Assembly: GCA_963791575.1 (NCBI GenBank)
Contig: CAWBSY010000008.1
Coordinates: forward strand, 186,001-250,000
Length of the DNA: 64,000 bases
From: JAOAPG01 sp963791575
GTDB taxonomy: Bacteria; Acidobacteriota; Terriglobia; Terriglobales; Acidobacteriaceae
Reading direction: 5' to 3'
The position numbers and the translations under genes are program-made. Below the pieces are notes generated by a model, which was given only the letters and a program-made list of their open reading frames with translations, did not search any database and was not told the DNA's origin. This document shows positions 26,670 through 34,458 of this stretch, in pieces (positions within the stretch are counted from its first letter, which is position 1; every line of letters starts with the position of its first letter).

Positions 26670-27344
26670 TCAGCTTTTCAGACGCGCCAAGTAGCCTTGT
26701 TCGCTTTGGAACTGGCTCATGCTGTTCTCAATAAATTTAAGGAATCGCCGCAAAGTTCCACGTTCAGTTGAATCGAGGCCGGTAAACTTCACGCGGACGC
26801 CAAAACAAGGACTGCTGCGGGTGACAATTCCGTTCAGAATCATTCCCTTCACCCAAAGCTGACCGTTGGCCAGCCACAACCCGATGCGCAAAGGGACTCC
26901 GCTCTCGACTGGAGTTGCTGTTTCGATGAAGCACCCGCCCACGCTAGTGTCCGCTAAATTCCCCCAAAGTGGCGCATCGGCTCCATCCACTCGCATTTCT
27001 ACCGCCACAAAGCATTTCATGCGAGGATGCCGGCGCCGGTCTTGCGCAGTTGGGCTCAGCCAAAATGAAGCGACTTCATCGGGATCAAATGGTGGAGCAG
27101 CTTTGGATGCTATAGGGACGGCCACTGCGGCTGATATCGAATCGCAAGTAGCAGCGCTCGCAGCATCAGGTTTGGCTGAAGAAGTCTTGATTTTGCGCAT
27201 CGCCTCGAGCAATACCTGATCGCGCTTTTCGGCCGACGCATCCCGGTAGGCTTGTAAGAGTTCGCCGAGATGGCTGACTAAATCCGGATCGGACAATAAA
27301 TGTGTCCAATCGGTGCCTTTCGCGGCGTGATCGGGGCTGCTCAT
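26670..27344 (-). CDS. PilZ-domain protein
   Basis: A 224-residue protein with a helical, Ala/Lys-rich N-terminal half of unknown role and a C-terminal PilZ domain. QDRRRHPRMKCFVAVEMRV supplies the RxxxR motif and NLADTSVGGCFIETATPV the DxSxxG motif, so cyclic di-GMP binding is plausible. A glycine-less linker (AVPIASKAAPPFDPDE) separates the halves. It is one of five PilZ proteins in the window. Confidence 0.85.
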   Translation of the reverse strand: MSSPDHAAKGTDWTHLLSDPDLVSHLGELLQAYRDASAEKRDQVLLEAMRKIKTSSAKPDAASAATCDSISAAVAVPIASKAAPPFDPDEVASFWLSPTAQDRRRHPRMKCFVAVEMRVDGADAPLWGNLADTSVGGCFIETATPVESGVPLRIGLWLANGQLWVKGMILNGIVTRSSPCFGVRVKFTGLDSTERGTLRRFLKFIENSMSQFQSEQGYLARLKS

Positions 27345-27543
27345 GCTAAAGGTTTTGCCTCGAGTTTCTCAATGGATGCCTATCAGAGATGCTTATCAGA
27401 GAGGAGCCGTTTCAGAGACTCTACCCTCCTGTAAGAGTGAAGCAGAGAGAGTGTCCCAACAAGATGACTATAGGCATACACGGAGGTAACTCGCGATAAT
27501 TACCGCAGCATAAGAGAGGTATACGAGTTCGCTCCAAAAGAGC

Positions 27544-27612
27544 AGGACGGCTGTTGCCAGTTGCACTCTCAGCGATGTATTTCCAGGAGTGCAGATTGAC
27601 ACTAGCCGTCCT
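27544..27612 (-). terminator. Long hairpin, likely terminator of the repeat-protein gene
   Basis: AGGACGGCT at 27544-27552 pairs with AGCCGTCCT at 27604-27612, and TGCACTC at 27562-27568 pairs with GAGTGCA at 27587-27593 inside it. On the minus strand, downstream of the gene ending at 27637, the outer stem is followed by GCTCTTTTGG. The two-level stem is unusual for a simple terminator. The surrounding 292-base gap has no gene. Confidence 0.5.
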
Positions 27613-27636
27613 ACTTCAAATCAGAGCAACCCAAAA

Positions 27637-28560
27637 TCAAGCTACTACATTCAGCGCGCTACTCTGAGCCTGCGTAGAAGCCGGACTCGTGCTGGCATTT
27701 AAGAAATTCAGCACGATCTGATCGTTCGTATTGTTTAAGTTGAGGGTGACCTGTTCACCGTGGTTCGAGCTGTTGGCGCTACCAGCCGGATTCACGCTGA
27801 TTCCGATCTGTTCGCCTCCGCTGGCATTCTCGCTCAGGTTGATCGTGATCTGTTCATTGCTGGCATTACCCAGATTCAGAACGACCTCGCCAGGACTAGA
27901 GGACGAAGAAGTATTAGACGTGCTACCAGAGCCGTTGCCAAAATTCAAAACGATTTCTGGTGTGTTCGAGCCAGTACCGTTTCCGAGATTCAAAACGATT
28001 TCGGGGCCGGATGCTGGGTTACTGCTGGGTGTAGTTGTCGTACTCGGCGTGGTTGTTGCCGGAGTCGTTGTACTTGGCGTGGTTCCTACCGTAGAGGTAA
28101 TGGGTGAGGTCGTAGTCCTTGCAGGAGTTGTCGATGTGACGGGCGAACTCGTTGGAGTGTTGGTTGTGTCTACAGTGTTTCCATTTCCGTTGGTCAGGGT
28201 GATGGTGATCGCCGGACCAGAGCTGCTTCCCGGATTGTCGCCTGGATGTTTGCGGAATGAGTTATACAATTTGGCATAAGCGGCTTGAGCGCCTGCCAGA
28301 TCCCCGCTTTGAAGGTCTTGGCCAATAGTTGCGAAATCCTGGGCTCGCTGAGTGTTTTTAAAAGGATTTGTCGCTGAGCCCGTGAAAGCGCTATTTTGGC
28401 TTAGGCTGGCAAGAGCGTTATAGGCTGTCTGGGCTCCTGCCAAGTCGCCGGATTGGAGCGCCTGGCCGAGTTGACTAAGATCGGTGCGGCGTTCGTGGAA
28501 GAAGGGTGTGAGTGGGCCCGGTTGAGAAACTGCGGTACTTGCAACTGCTGCTGCCGACAT
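27637..28560 (-). CDS. Low-complexity repeat protein with LQSGDLAGAQ and EIVLNLGNG repeats
   Basis: Function unknown. Residues 25-110 hold two copies of an about 35-residue helical unit built on LGQALQSGDLAGAQTAYNAL and IGQDLQSGDLAGAQAAYAKL. A long Thr/Ser/Pro linker follows. The C-terminal third has at least five copies of an alternating hydrophobic strand motif: PEIVLNLGNG, PEIVLNFGNG, GEVVLNLGNA, EQITINLSEN and EQVTLNLNNT. There is no Sec signal, so export is not evident. It shares the helical unit with the gene at 32246, which points the opposite way. A sigma-54 type element lies upstream and AGGAGAAAG precedes the ATG. Confidence 0.7.
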   Translation of the reverse strand: MSAAAVASTAVSQPGPLTPFFHERRTDLSQLGQALQSGDLAGAQTAYNALASLSQNSAFTGSATNPFKNTQRAQDFATIGQDLQSGDLAGAQAAYAKLYNSFRKHPGDNPGSSSGPAITITLTNGNGNTVDTTNTPTSSPVTSTTPARTTTSPITSTVGTTPSTTTPATTTPSTTTTPSSNPASGPEIVLNLGNGTGSNTPEIVLNFGNGSGSTSNTSSSSSPGEVVLNLGNASNEQITINLSENASGGEQIGISVNPAGSANSSNHGEQVTLNLNNTNDQIVLNFLNASTSPASTQAQSSALNVVA

Positions 28561-28602
28561 AACTTTCTCCTGGGATGGGATTGATTAACAGGAAATTGGG
28601 TC

Positions 28603-28619
28603 AAGCTTCTTGTTTGCCA
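28603..28619 (-). promoter_or_regulatory. Sigma-54 (RpoN) type promoter of repeat-protein gene 1
   Basis: On the minus strand TGGCAAACAAGAAGCTT has the TGGCA -24 core and GG-N10-GC spacing, but the -12 box is AAGC instead of TTGC. The GC is about 45 bases before the ATG at 28560. On its own it is weak. It gains weight because the paralogue at 32246 has TGGCAAACAGCTTGCAA in the same position. Confidence 0.45.
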
Positions 28620-28771
28620 TCCAACATTTTCATCGGCGCAAGCCGGTGCCCACTTGAGTCTGATTTTTGACCGACATTAGAAAAATACTTCGAATAAGAG
28701 AACATTAATCTTTAAGTCGTTGTTGTCTGGATTCGAACCGCTCGAATATTTCTCATACTCGCGCTTTACAC

Positions 28772-29532
28772 ATGGACGACCGAAGCTCTCAAACTCTAGA
28801 TCGCTGTAGCTGCTTACGACTGTCTGGCGCCCTTCTATGCCCAGATTGCAAATGCAAAGAAACAATATCTCGAGAGTATAGAAAGGCTGATCACCGCCCG
28901 AATTCCGTCCGGAAGCCGATCCTTACTCGATGTCGGAGCGGGAGATGGCTCTCGCGCCTTACGAATCGCGGCAGGAAGCGGGACTGGATACCATTGTTCT
29001 GCTCGAACCGAGCCAACAGATGGTCAAGAGTTGCCCTACGGCAACTGAGGTGTGGGCAATTCGTGCAGAAGAGCTGGGGTCCAGCCAACTTGCCGCAAAG
29101 GGTTTTTCTTCTGATCGACAATTCGATGTCATCATCTGCTTGTGGAATGTGCTCGGTCACATACGGCCTCAGGCAAATCGTGCCCACGTACTGCGTGAAA
29201 TAAGCACACGGCTGTCCCCTCAGGGGGTTCTCTTTGTCGATGTGAATCACCGCTACAATATTTTGTCCTATGGCTTGTGGAAGACGACAGTCAGGTTCTT
29301 ATATGACCAACTATCGCCGGCCGAAGAAAACGGAGATGTTACCGCGACCTGGGATATTGACGGAATGACGTGTTCGACCTACGGACATGTTTTTACTGAT
29401 AAGGAAATCGGAAAACTGACGGCTGATTCCGGCTTGAGGATCAAAGAGCGCCTTGTTGTCGACTATGAAACCGGAGTCTTGCGGAGATCTGGCTTTCAAG
29501 GGAATCTGCTCTACGTCTTTCGCCGTTTGTGA
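28772..29532 (+). CDS. SAM-dependent methyltransferase (two frame breaks)
   Basis: A class I methyltransferase of unknown substrate, about 250 residues after repair. Three frames contribute in order: MDDRSSQTLD, then AVAAYDCLAPFYAQIANAKK with the SAM motif SLLDVGAGDGSRAL, then GLDTIVLLEPSQQMVKSC to the stop at 29532. Motif II-like FDVIICLWNVLGHI and the later LSPQGVLFVDVNHRY are intact. Both breaks (about 28803 and 28977, the latter in GGGACTGG) equal one extra base. The start ATG at 28772 has no strong ribosome site and could be elsewhere. Convergent with the epimerase gene. Confidence 0.7.
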
Positions 29533-29576
29533 CGTCGTCGCCTAAAAAGCAAAGTATCGAGCTGTCGATTTTCAGT

Positions 29577-30728
29577 TCACGACTTGAATAACAGATCTCC
29601 AAGTGAAATCGTGGTCAAAACTCGAGTAATAATTTGAGACGCATGACCATCGCCATATGGATTTTCGAGGCATTGGACAGACTCTCTGAAATCGGACGAC
29701 AGCGTGTGCACAATCGCCTTGCGTATCTCTTTTCGCTTCGCGGGAACGTCTAAAACATTGGCGGCATGTTCACGCCCCTTCTGTCGGATTCCAATGTTCA
29801 AGGCTGGAACTCCCAGAGAAGTAGACTCGATTACCCCGCTGCTGGAATTCCCGATAAGAAGATCTACATTCCTTAGAAGACTTAAGTACGTTGTGTGGTC
29901 AAGGTTCACAAATAATTTTGAATCAGGCCTGCTCGAGATAAATCGCTCCGTCATGTGAATCAACTCGCGACTGCCCGCGTCCGCGTTGGGATAAATGAAA
30001 AGAATCCGCTCTTTCGTTCCTTCCAGCGCAGCAAACATTTCCGTTGCTTCTGCCACTGTGTCTCTCATCAAAGTCACAGGGTGATAGAGGGCCAGTATTG
30101 TTTGCTTCTCTCGTCCAAGCGATATCCCAAGTTTCTTCTCGATTTGCCTTCTGCTAAGAAGTTTCGAACGCCGCAGGTTATCAAGGGACAGGCTGCCGCT
30201 GTAGGTCACTCGCCAGGACTGTTCGCCCATTGCAACCACGCGCTCTTGTGCGGCTCTGGTGCAAGCAAAATGCAGATGACTCATTTTCGTGATCGCGTTA
30301 CGTACGGCATCATCGATCGCTCCCGCGGTAGTCTCGCCGCCCTCGATATGCGCAATCGGAATTCGCAAGGTTAAAGCGACCGACGCAGGAGCAAGCATCT
30401 CGTAACGGTCAGCTATCAGAATGATGAGGTCAGGCCGCATGCGCCCGAGTGCATCGGCCAATCCCAGCGTCGCAAGGCCAAGAGTTTTGGCCATCCCAAC
30501 GTCGGTATCTGAGCTTAGCAAACACTCAATCGAGGTGACTTCTTTCTGATGGTCTTCCTGATTCTCGGCGAGTTCTTCGGCAGTGTGGCCGAACTCAGGA
30601 GACAAATGCGGCCCTAATGCGATCACATGCAAATCCACCTGAGAATGTCGAGCCAAATCGTGCACCAACCAGCGAAGATGGGCATAGTCAGAGCGCGAAG
30701 TTGTGATTACGGCAATTTTCCGTTTCAT
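29577..30728 (-). CDS. NeuC-type UDP-N-acetylglucosamine 2-epimerase (hydrolysing)
   Basis: Would hydrolyse and epimerise UDP-GlcNAc or a related UDP-sugar, giving ManNAc-type precursors of sialic or legionaminic acids. MKRKIAVITTSRSDYAHLRW, PIAHIEGGETTAGAIDDAVR (NeuC signature), HPVTLM and LIGNSSSGVIESTSLGVPAL are diagnostic. Length (383) is normal. No NeuB or NeuA synthase is nearby, so the pathway is not shown. It lies between the methyltransferase and DUF4142 genes with no operon partner. Confidence 0.88.
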   Translation of the reverse strand: MKRKIAVITTSRSDYAHLRWLVHDLARHSQVDLHVIALGPHLSPEFGHTAEELAENQEDHQKEVTSIECLLSSDTDVGMAKTLGLATLGLADALGRMRPDLIILIADRYEMLAPASVALTLRIPIAHIEGGETTAGAIDDAVRNAITKMSHLHFACTRAAQERVVAMGEQSWRVTYSGSLSLDNLRRSKLLSRRQIEKKLGISLGREKQTILALYHPVTLMRDTVAEATEMFAALEGTKERILFIYPNADAGSRELIHMTERFISSRPDSKLFVNLDHTTYLSLLRNVDLLIGNSSSGVIESTSLGVPALNIGIRQKGREHAANVLDVPAKRKEIRKAIVHTLSSDFRESVQCLENPYGDGHASQIITRVLTTISLGDLLFKS

Positions 30729-30811
30729 TTAGCGAAAGAAGAGATTCTACAGGCCGCTCTGCCCGCCAAACACTACTGAGCCAAGAATTGTTGAGCGAAC
30801 AACTACGCAGT

Positions 30812-30851
30812 TACCAAAAAAGAAGGCCCGCTCTTTGTGCATGCGGGCCTT
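30812..30851 (-). terminator. Rho-independent terminator of the DUF4142 gene
   Basis: Nine-base stem: AAGGCCCGC (30823-30831) pairs with GCGGGCCTT (30843-30851), loop of 11. On the minus strand the stem is followed by CTTTTTTGG, read from 30822 to 30814. It is placed 29 bases beyond the stop at 30880 and is correctly oriented for that gene. Confidence 0.85.
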
Positions 30852-30879
30852 GATCCGGCTAAATATTTGACTGGCTGAT

Positions 30880-31506
30880 CTATCGCTCAGCGAAAGTACT
30901 ACTGGGCTGTTTCTCGCCTTGCTGCGTAGCCCCAACCTTGGGAGCAATGCTCCGCGCTTCTTTGAGATGATCTTCAAGGGTTGGCAGAGTTTGGGAGGCG
31001 AAGCTTTTCACATCGGGATCCTTAGCCATCTTGCTCTCTTTGCGAAACTCAGCCACGTCTTGCTGATGATCCCTCACCATATCGGCCATATAAGCTTGAT
31101 CGAATTTCTTGCCCGAGAGCTTTGACAGTCGTTCCTTGGTAGCCTTGTCTTTCATATTGAGATCAGAGGGCACGTCCACCCCTTTGCTGCTGGCGATTTG
31201 CTTAAGTTGGTCGTTGGCTTTGCTGTGATCGTCCACCATGCGTTGACCGAATTTCTTCACGTCTTCACTGGAACCTTTTTCGGCTGCGAGCTTTCCGAGT
31301 TCTACTTCAGCTAAGCCGCCTTCCGCAGCTTTCTTAATGAACGTCTTATCCGCTGCACTCACCTTCGACGAGCCACTCTGGCCAGCGCTGGCTGAAGAGC
31401 TAGAACTCTGATCCGATCCCATGCTGGACTGAGCTGCTGCCCCCAGCGAAATGAATCCCGCGAGAGCCGTAGTCAACGCAGCGTTTCTCAAAATGTTTTT
31501 ATCCAT
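30880..31506 (-). CDS. DUF4142 exported protein
   Basis: A 208-residue envelope protein. The signal peptide (NAALTTALAGFISLGAAAQ) is followed by a Ser/Gly-rich linker and a four-helix DUF4142 domain: DKTFIKKAAEGGLAEVELGK, KFGQRMVDDHSKANDQLKQI, FDQAYMADMVRDHQQDVAEF and SFASQTLPTLEDHLKEARSI. DUF4142 proteins are ferritin-like and their function is unknown, with stress roles proposed. The start at 31506 is favoured over an upstream Met because AAAGGAGAACCT lies directly before it. Confidence 0.92.
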   Translation of the reverse strand: MDKNILRNAALTTALAGFISLGAAAQSSMGSDQSSSSSASAGQSGSSKVSAADKTFIKKAAEGGLAEVELGKLAAEKGSSEDVKKFGQRMVDDHSKANDQLKQIASSKGVDVPSDLNMKDKATKERLSKLSGKKFDQAYMADMVRDHQQDVAEFRKESKMAKDPDVKSFASQTLPTLEDHLKEARSIAPKVGATQQGEKQPSSTFAER

Positions 31507-31648
31507 AGGTTCTCCTTTATGAGGGATATCTCCCATTTACAGCGAGCTTGGATGCAAACCCTCTGAAAGGGGTGAGCGGCGGGCGGGAATTGATGGACCC
31601 GATCTCACCATAGACGCGCGAGCCTGAATCCGCATCGAAGCACCACTT

Positions 31649-32065
31649 ATGCGATCTACTTTCTGCAAAATATTTGGTGTGATCATTCTCGTGACTGCGA
31701 GTTTGACTATCGCGTCCGCCTCTCACAAATACAAACTGAACCCTTCTACGATTGTCCCCGCGGCGACCGGAGAGATTGATGTTGACAAGGACAGAAACGG
31801 AAATACGGCCCTTGACTTAAAGGTGAAGCATCTGGCGAAACCCGATAACCTGACACCGCCGCAGACTGCATATGTGGTTTGGATCCAAAGCCAGGGCGGC
31901 AACCCCGAAAATCAGGGACAGTTGAAAGTGAACGACAATCTGGAGGGCGAGTTCAAGACGGTCACTCCTTATAAGTCGTTTCAAATTTTCATCACTGGTG
32001 AAACTAATCCAAATGCAACAACACCGTCCGGCCCAGAGGTCTTAAGGCAGCAGATCACGCAATAG
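31649..32065 (+). CDS. Small secreted protein resembling the anti-sigma-K (RskA) extracytoplasmic domain
   Basis: A 138-residue protein with a signal peptide (IFGVIILVTASLTIASAS). The mature part has the motif series YVVWIQSQGGNPENQGQLK and SFQIFITGETNPNATTPSGP, reminiscent of the RskA C-terminal beta-sandwich (YVVW..., TaEp...P.GP). Unlike RskA it has no zinc-binding N-terminal domain or membrane helix, so it would be a free exported sandwich. No sigma factor gene is adjacent. The match is by motif only and is uncertain. Confidence 0.6.
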   Translation: MRSTFCKIFGVIILVTASLTIASASHKYKLNPSTIVPAATGEIDVDKDRNGNTALDLKVKHLAKPDNLTPPQTAYVVWIQSQGGNPENQGQLKVNDNLEGEFKTVTPYKSFQIFITGETNPNATTPSGPEVLRQQITQ

Positions 32066-32205
32066 CACCTGACTTCTGAGTACATCATGCCGACTGACCC
32101 CAATCCAAGGGGCAACTCTTGCCGTCCAAAGATTCCTGAAGCTCCCTGTACTTGGCCGTCAGCACAGAATCAGCCACTTAGAGCTGAGTGAGCATTCACC
32201 CCTTC

Positions 32206-32222
32206 TGGCAAACAGCTTGCAA
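32206..32222 (+). promoter_or_regulatory. Sigma-54 (RpoN) type promoter of repeat-protein gene 2
   Basis: TGGCAAACAGCTTGCAA matches the -24/-12 consensus almost perfectly: TGGCA, exact GG-N10-GC spacing and TTGCAA. The GC lies 26 bases before the ATG at 32246, leaving room for the GGAGG ribosome site. It is the strongest single sigma-54 match in the window. Confidence 0.72.
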
Positions 32223-32245
32223 TGCAATGAGAGTAGGAGGTTGAA

Positions 32246-32758
32246 ATGTCCATCTCGGCAATCTCTTCCAACGCTCAAACCCAAGCCACTCTGCTGCAAA
32301 GCCTATTGCAGCAGGGCAGGGCGCAATTTCAAAACCTTGCTCAGGATCTCCAGTCTGGAAATCTGGCAGCTGCGCAGCAAGATTTCTCTCAGTTAACACA
32401 GAATGCATCCAGCTCCGGATCGGCTAGTTCGTCAGTAAGCGGCTCAAGCACGGCGAGTTTGCCGGCCACAGCAACGCTCCAAATTAAACAGGATTTAAGC
32501 ACCCTTGCATCTAGTCTCCAATCCGGGAGTCTATCCGACGCCCAAAAAGCCTATGCGTCTTTGCAGCAGGACTTGCCGGCATCGAACTCGAACGGGCAGG
32601 TCCATCACCATCATCATCACGCTGTACCGGAAAGCACACAGAGTTCCACTGTCCCTGCTAGTTCAGGTGCGAACACTAGTCCAAGTAGTTTCAGCCTGAG
32701 TTCGATTTTGAGCAATATCAGCGCGGTACCCCTTGCGGGCCTTAGCTTAACGGCGTAG
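32246..32758 (+). CDS. LQSGNL-repeat protein with a natural six-histidine run
   Basis: Function unknown. Two copies of the unit found at 27637 occur here: FQNLAQDLQSGNLAAAQQDF (residues 28-47) and LSTLASSLQSGSLSDAQKAY, separated by a Ser/Ala/Thr-rich linker. Residues 120-125 are six consecutive histidines, after which the chain is Ser/Thr-rich and ends with SLSSILSNISAVPLAG. No signal peptide is visible. GGAGG precedes the ATG by eight bases. Shared repeats, low complexity and sigma-54-like promoters make it a paralogue of the 27637 gene. Metal binding by the His run is possible but inferred. Confidence 0.75.
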   Translation: MSISAISSNAQTQATLLQSLLQQGRAQFQNLAQDLQSGNLAAAQQDFSQLTQNASSSGSASSSVSGSSTASLPATATLQIKQDLSTLASSLQSGSLSDAQKAYASLQQDLPASNSNGQVHHHHHHAVPESTQSSTVPASSGANTSPSSFSLSSILSNISAVPLAGLSLTA

Positions 32759-32777
32759 TTCATAACAACTGAGTAAG

Positions 32778-32800
32778 GGCGAGATCCGCCGATTCTCGCC
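32778..32800 (+). terminator. Weak hairpin after the six-histidine gene
   Basis: GGCGAGA pairs with TCTCGCC across a nine-base loop, 19 bases after the stop, followed by TCCTCTGT. The T-tract is poor, so this may be a stabilising or regulatory hairpin rather than an intrinsic terminator. Confidence 0.45.
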
Positions 32801-32864
32801 TCCTCTGTACTCCGAGCGCGTGTCGGGATATGCTTGATGTGAATAGGGACTACCTCGGAGATTC

Positions 32865-33248
32865 ATGTTCCTTCCCCATCCCAACTTCGGCGATGAAATT
32901 AATCGCTGTATCGTGCGATCGGAAATTGAGGGTGGAGTATTTCTAAAAGACCTGGCGCCCGAAACAGAGCTGCAGGTTCATACCCGGCATCATTGTTACA
33001 AGATGATTGTACTGGGTGAAAATCATGCACTGATTTCGGGACATCCCGAGTATTGTCCGGAGCCGGTTCTGGTTGCCATTGCAGGTTCGACTTGGGGAGG
33101 TTCCATGTTGAAGATGCGTTTTCTTGGCCGCGGCATGCATCTGGAATTTCATCATCCCGAGTACAAGACTCCGATCATCACATCGCCCATTCAGGAAATT
33201 CGAGAGTGTTTACAGCCGCTTCGGTCGCGGGTCCCCGCTACCGCATAG
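32865..33248 (+). CDS. Conserved hypothetical protein, 127 aa
   Basis: I do not recognise a family. The product (FLPHPNFGDEINRCIVRSEI, then HTRHHCYKMIVLGENHALIS) appears to be a beta-rich globular protein with a His-rich N-terminal half (several His, two Cys) that could bind metal. No signal peptide or membrane helix is visible. Its stop is 80 bases before the DinB gene, in the same direction. An upstream GAGATTC gives only a weak ribosome site. Confidence 0.55.
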   Translation: MFLPHPNFGDEINRCIVRSEIEGGVFLKDLAPETELQVHTRHHCYKMIVLGENHALISGHPEYCPEPVLVAIAGSTWGGSMLKMRFLGRGMHLEFHHPEYKTPIITSPIQEIRECLQPLRSRVPATA

Positions 33249-33328
33249 AGCGATCAAGTCACCTGAGTTTGGCCGAGCTGATGGCGTGCTTAGAGCCGTC
33301 CTTATATAAAAAGCGGATTGACATCGGA

Positions 33329-33850
33329 ATGCATGACAATAATCTCCCTGAGCCCTGGTTGCGAGGAACGCTCCCGGAGGTTCCAGCCGTGCCTAGGGCG
33401 GTTCTGCACGCATTGCAATTAGCAAGGGAAGACGTTGAACACTGGTGCGGCAGTCTCAGTGATGAAGAATTGAACGCGCATCCAGCCGGACTTCCGTCGG
33501 TGGCGTTTCAGATCCGGCACATGGCACGGAGCATTGACCGCTTGCTCACGTATGCGGAAGGGAATCCGCTAAGCGAGAGCCAAATGTTGGCGCTGAAGAC
33601 CGAAGATCAACCTGCGACTAGAGGCGATCTGTTCACGGAACTTGCGAATGTGTTAGAGAGGGCCGCGGACCGCATTCGAGGTTTTCGGCTCAGTGAATTA
33701 GAAGAGAAAAGATCAGTTGGAAAGAAACAGTTGCCAACTACTCTGGCGGGCCTTTTGGTGCACATTGCGGAGCACACGCAACGCCACGCAGGTCAGGCAG
33801 TCACAAGTGCAAAAGTGGCAAGAAGAACGCTCCGTGTTTCGTACGAGTGA
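33329..33850 (+). CDS. DinB-family protein
   Basis: DinB/YfiT four-helix bundles are usually metal-binding; some are bacillithiol or mycothiol transferases. This 173-residue protein has helices carrying His at the expected positions: EDVEHWCGSLSDEEL, FQIRHMARSIDRLLTYA and HIAEHTQRHAGQAV. BshA for bacillithiol synthesis is 26 kb away, so a thiol-dependent role is possible but not shown. The start at 33329 follows CATCGGA; longer in-frame starts upstream have no support. Confidence 0.75.
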   Translation: MHDNNLPEPWLRGTLPEVPAVPRAVLHALQLAREDVEHWCGSLSDEELNAHPAGLPSVAFQIRHMARSIDRLLTYAEGNPLSESQMLALKTEDQPATRGDLFTELANVLERAADRIRGFRLSELEEKRSVGKKQLPTTLAGLLVHIAEHTQRHAGQAVTSAKVARRTLRVSYE

Positions 33851-33888
33851 TCCATTAAACCGCAATCTCTTTTCACGTTTGAAGTGGA

Positions 33889-34122
33889 TTATTGTCCGGC
33901 GGCGGAGACTGTTTCTACAGATTCAGCTAGATCGAGTTCCATCAACACGTACAGAGCCACTTGATTCTGGGTTGAAACACTCGTGGCCAGAACCTCGCCC
34001 GACGGACGATTCAACGGCACGCAGCGCATCGTTAACGCCTTCCAACCCTTTACTCCCAATTCAGCAATCTTAACGTTAAGCTGCTCGACACTCACTCCCT
34101 CGACGACTTGATATTCTTTCAT
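33889..34122 (-). CDS. Small hypothetical protein (DUF4177-like)
   Basis: A 77-residue protein, MKEYQVVEGVSVEQLNVKIA followed by LGVKGWKALTMRCV and VALYVLMEL. The pattern of an opening strand, a helix, a GW turn and closing strands is like the DUF4177 fold, but the match is weak. The start at 34122 is supported by GGGAGTGG upstream. It lies 160 bases downstream of tRNA-Lys on the same strand. Confidence 0.5.
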   Translation of the reverse strand: MKEYQVVEGVSVEQLNVKIAELGVKGWKALTMRCVPLNRPSGEVLATSVSTQNQVALYVLMELDLAESVETVSAAGQ

Positions 34123-34284
34123 CGAATCCACTCCCACTTTTGCTCAATGGTTCATAAACTTTATTGCAATTCAGTGTTAGTGGTCGATACAGTTCAGTGC
34201 CTACAACTAGAGCCTTAGCGTCGAGTTAGGCTTCAATCCGATGTGAGAGAGTCGCACTATAACTATTGTGATGAGAAGACTATT

Positions 34285-34360
34285 TGGTGGGCGCGGTAGG
34301 AATCGAACCTACAACCTGTCGATTAAGAGTCGAATGCTCTGCCAATTGAGCTACGCGCCC
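34285..34360 (-). tRNA. tRNA-Lys (anticodon CTT)
   Basis: The minus strand folds as a complete cloverleaf: acceptor GGGCGCG/CGCGCCC, D-loop TAGCTCAATTGGCAGAGC, anticodon loop CTCTTAA with CTT, and T-arm AGGTTCGATTCCT. ACCA is encoded at the 3' end. The ORF over it (34280-34462) is the well-known spurious tRNA translation and was left out. Confidence 0.97.
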
Positions 34361-34458
34361 TGGTGAGGATTGAAGCAGGAAGAACGAGTTGTGATTATAA
34401 CAATGCGCGACGGATATTGTCACAATGTGGCTGAGAAAACTAGATACCCTGAGCCAAC

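Noticed and set aside
27731..28279. 182-residue plus-strand ORF rich in Val and Leu
   Set aside because: It is the antisense shadow of the Thr/Ser-rich repeat-protein gene; its bias comes from that low complexity.
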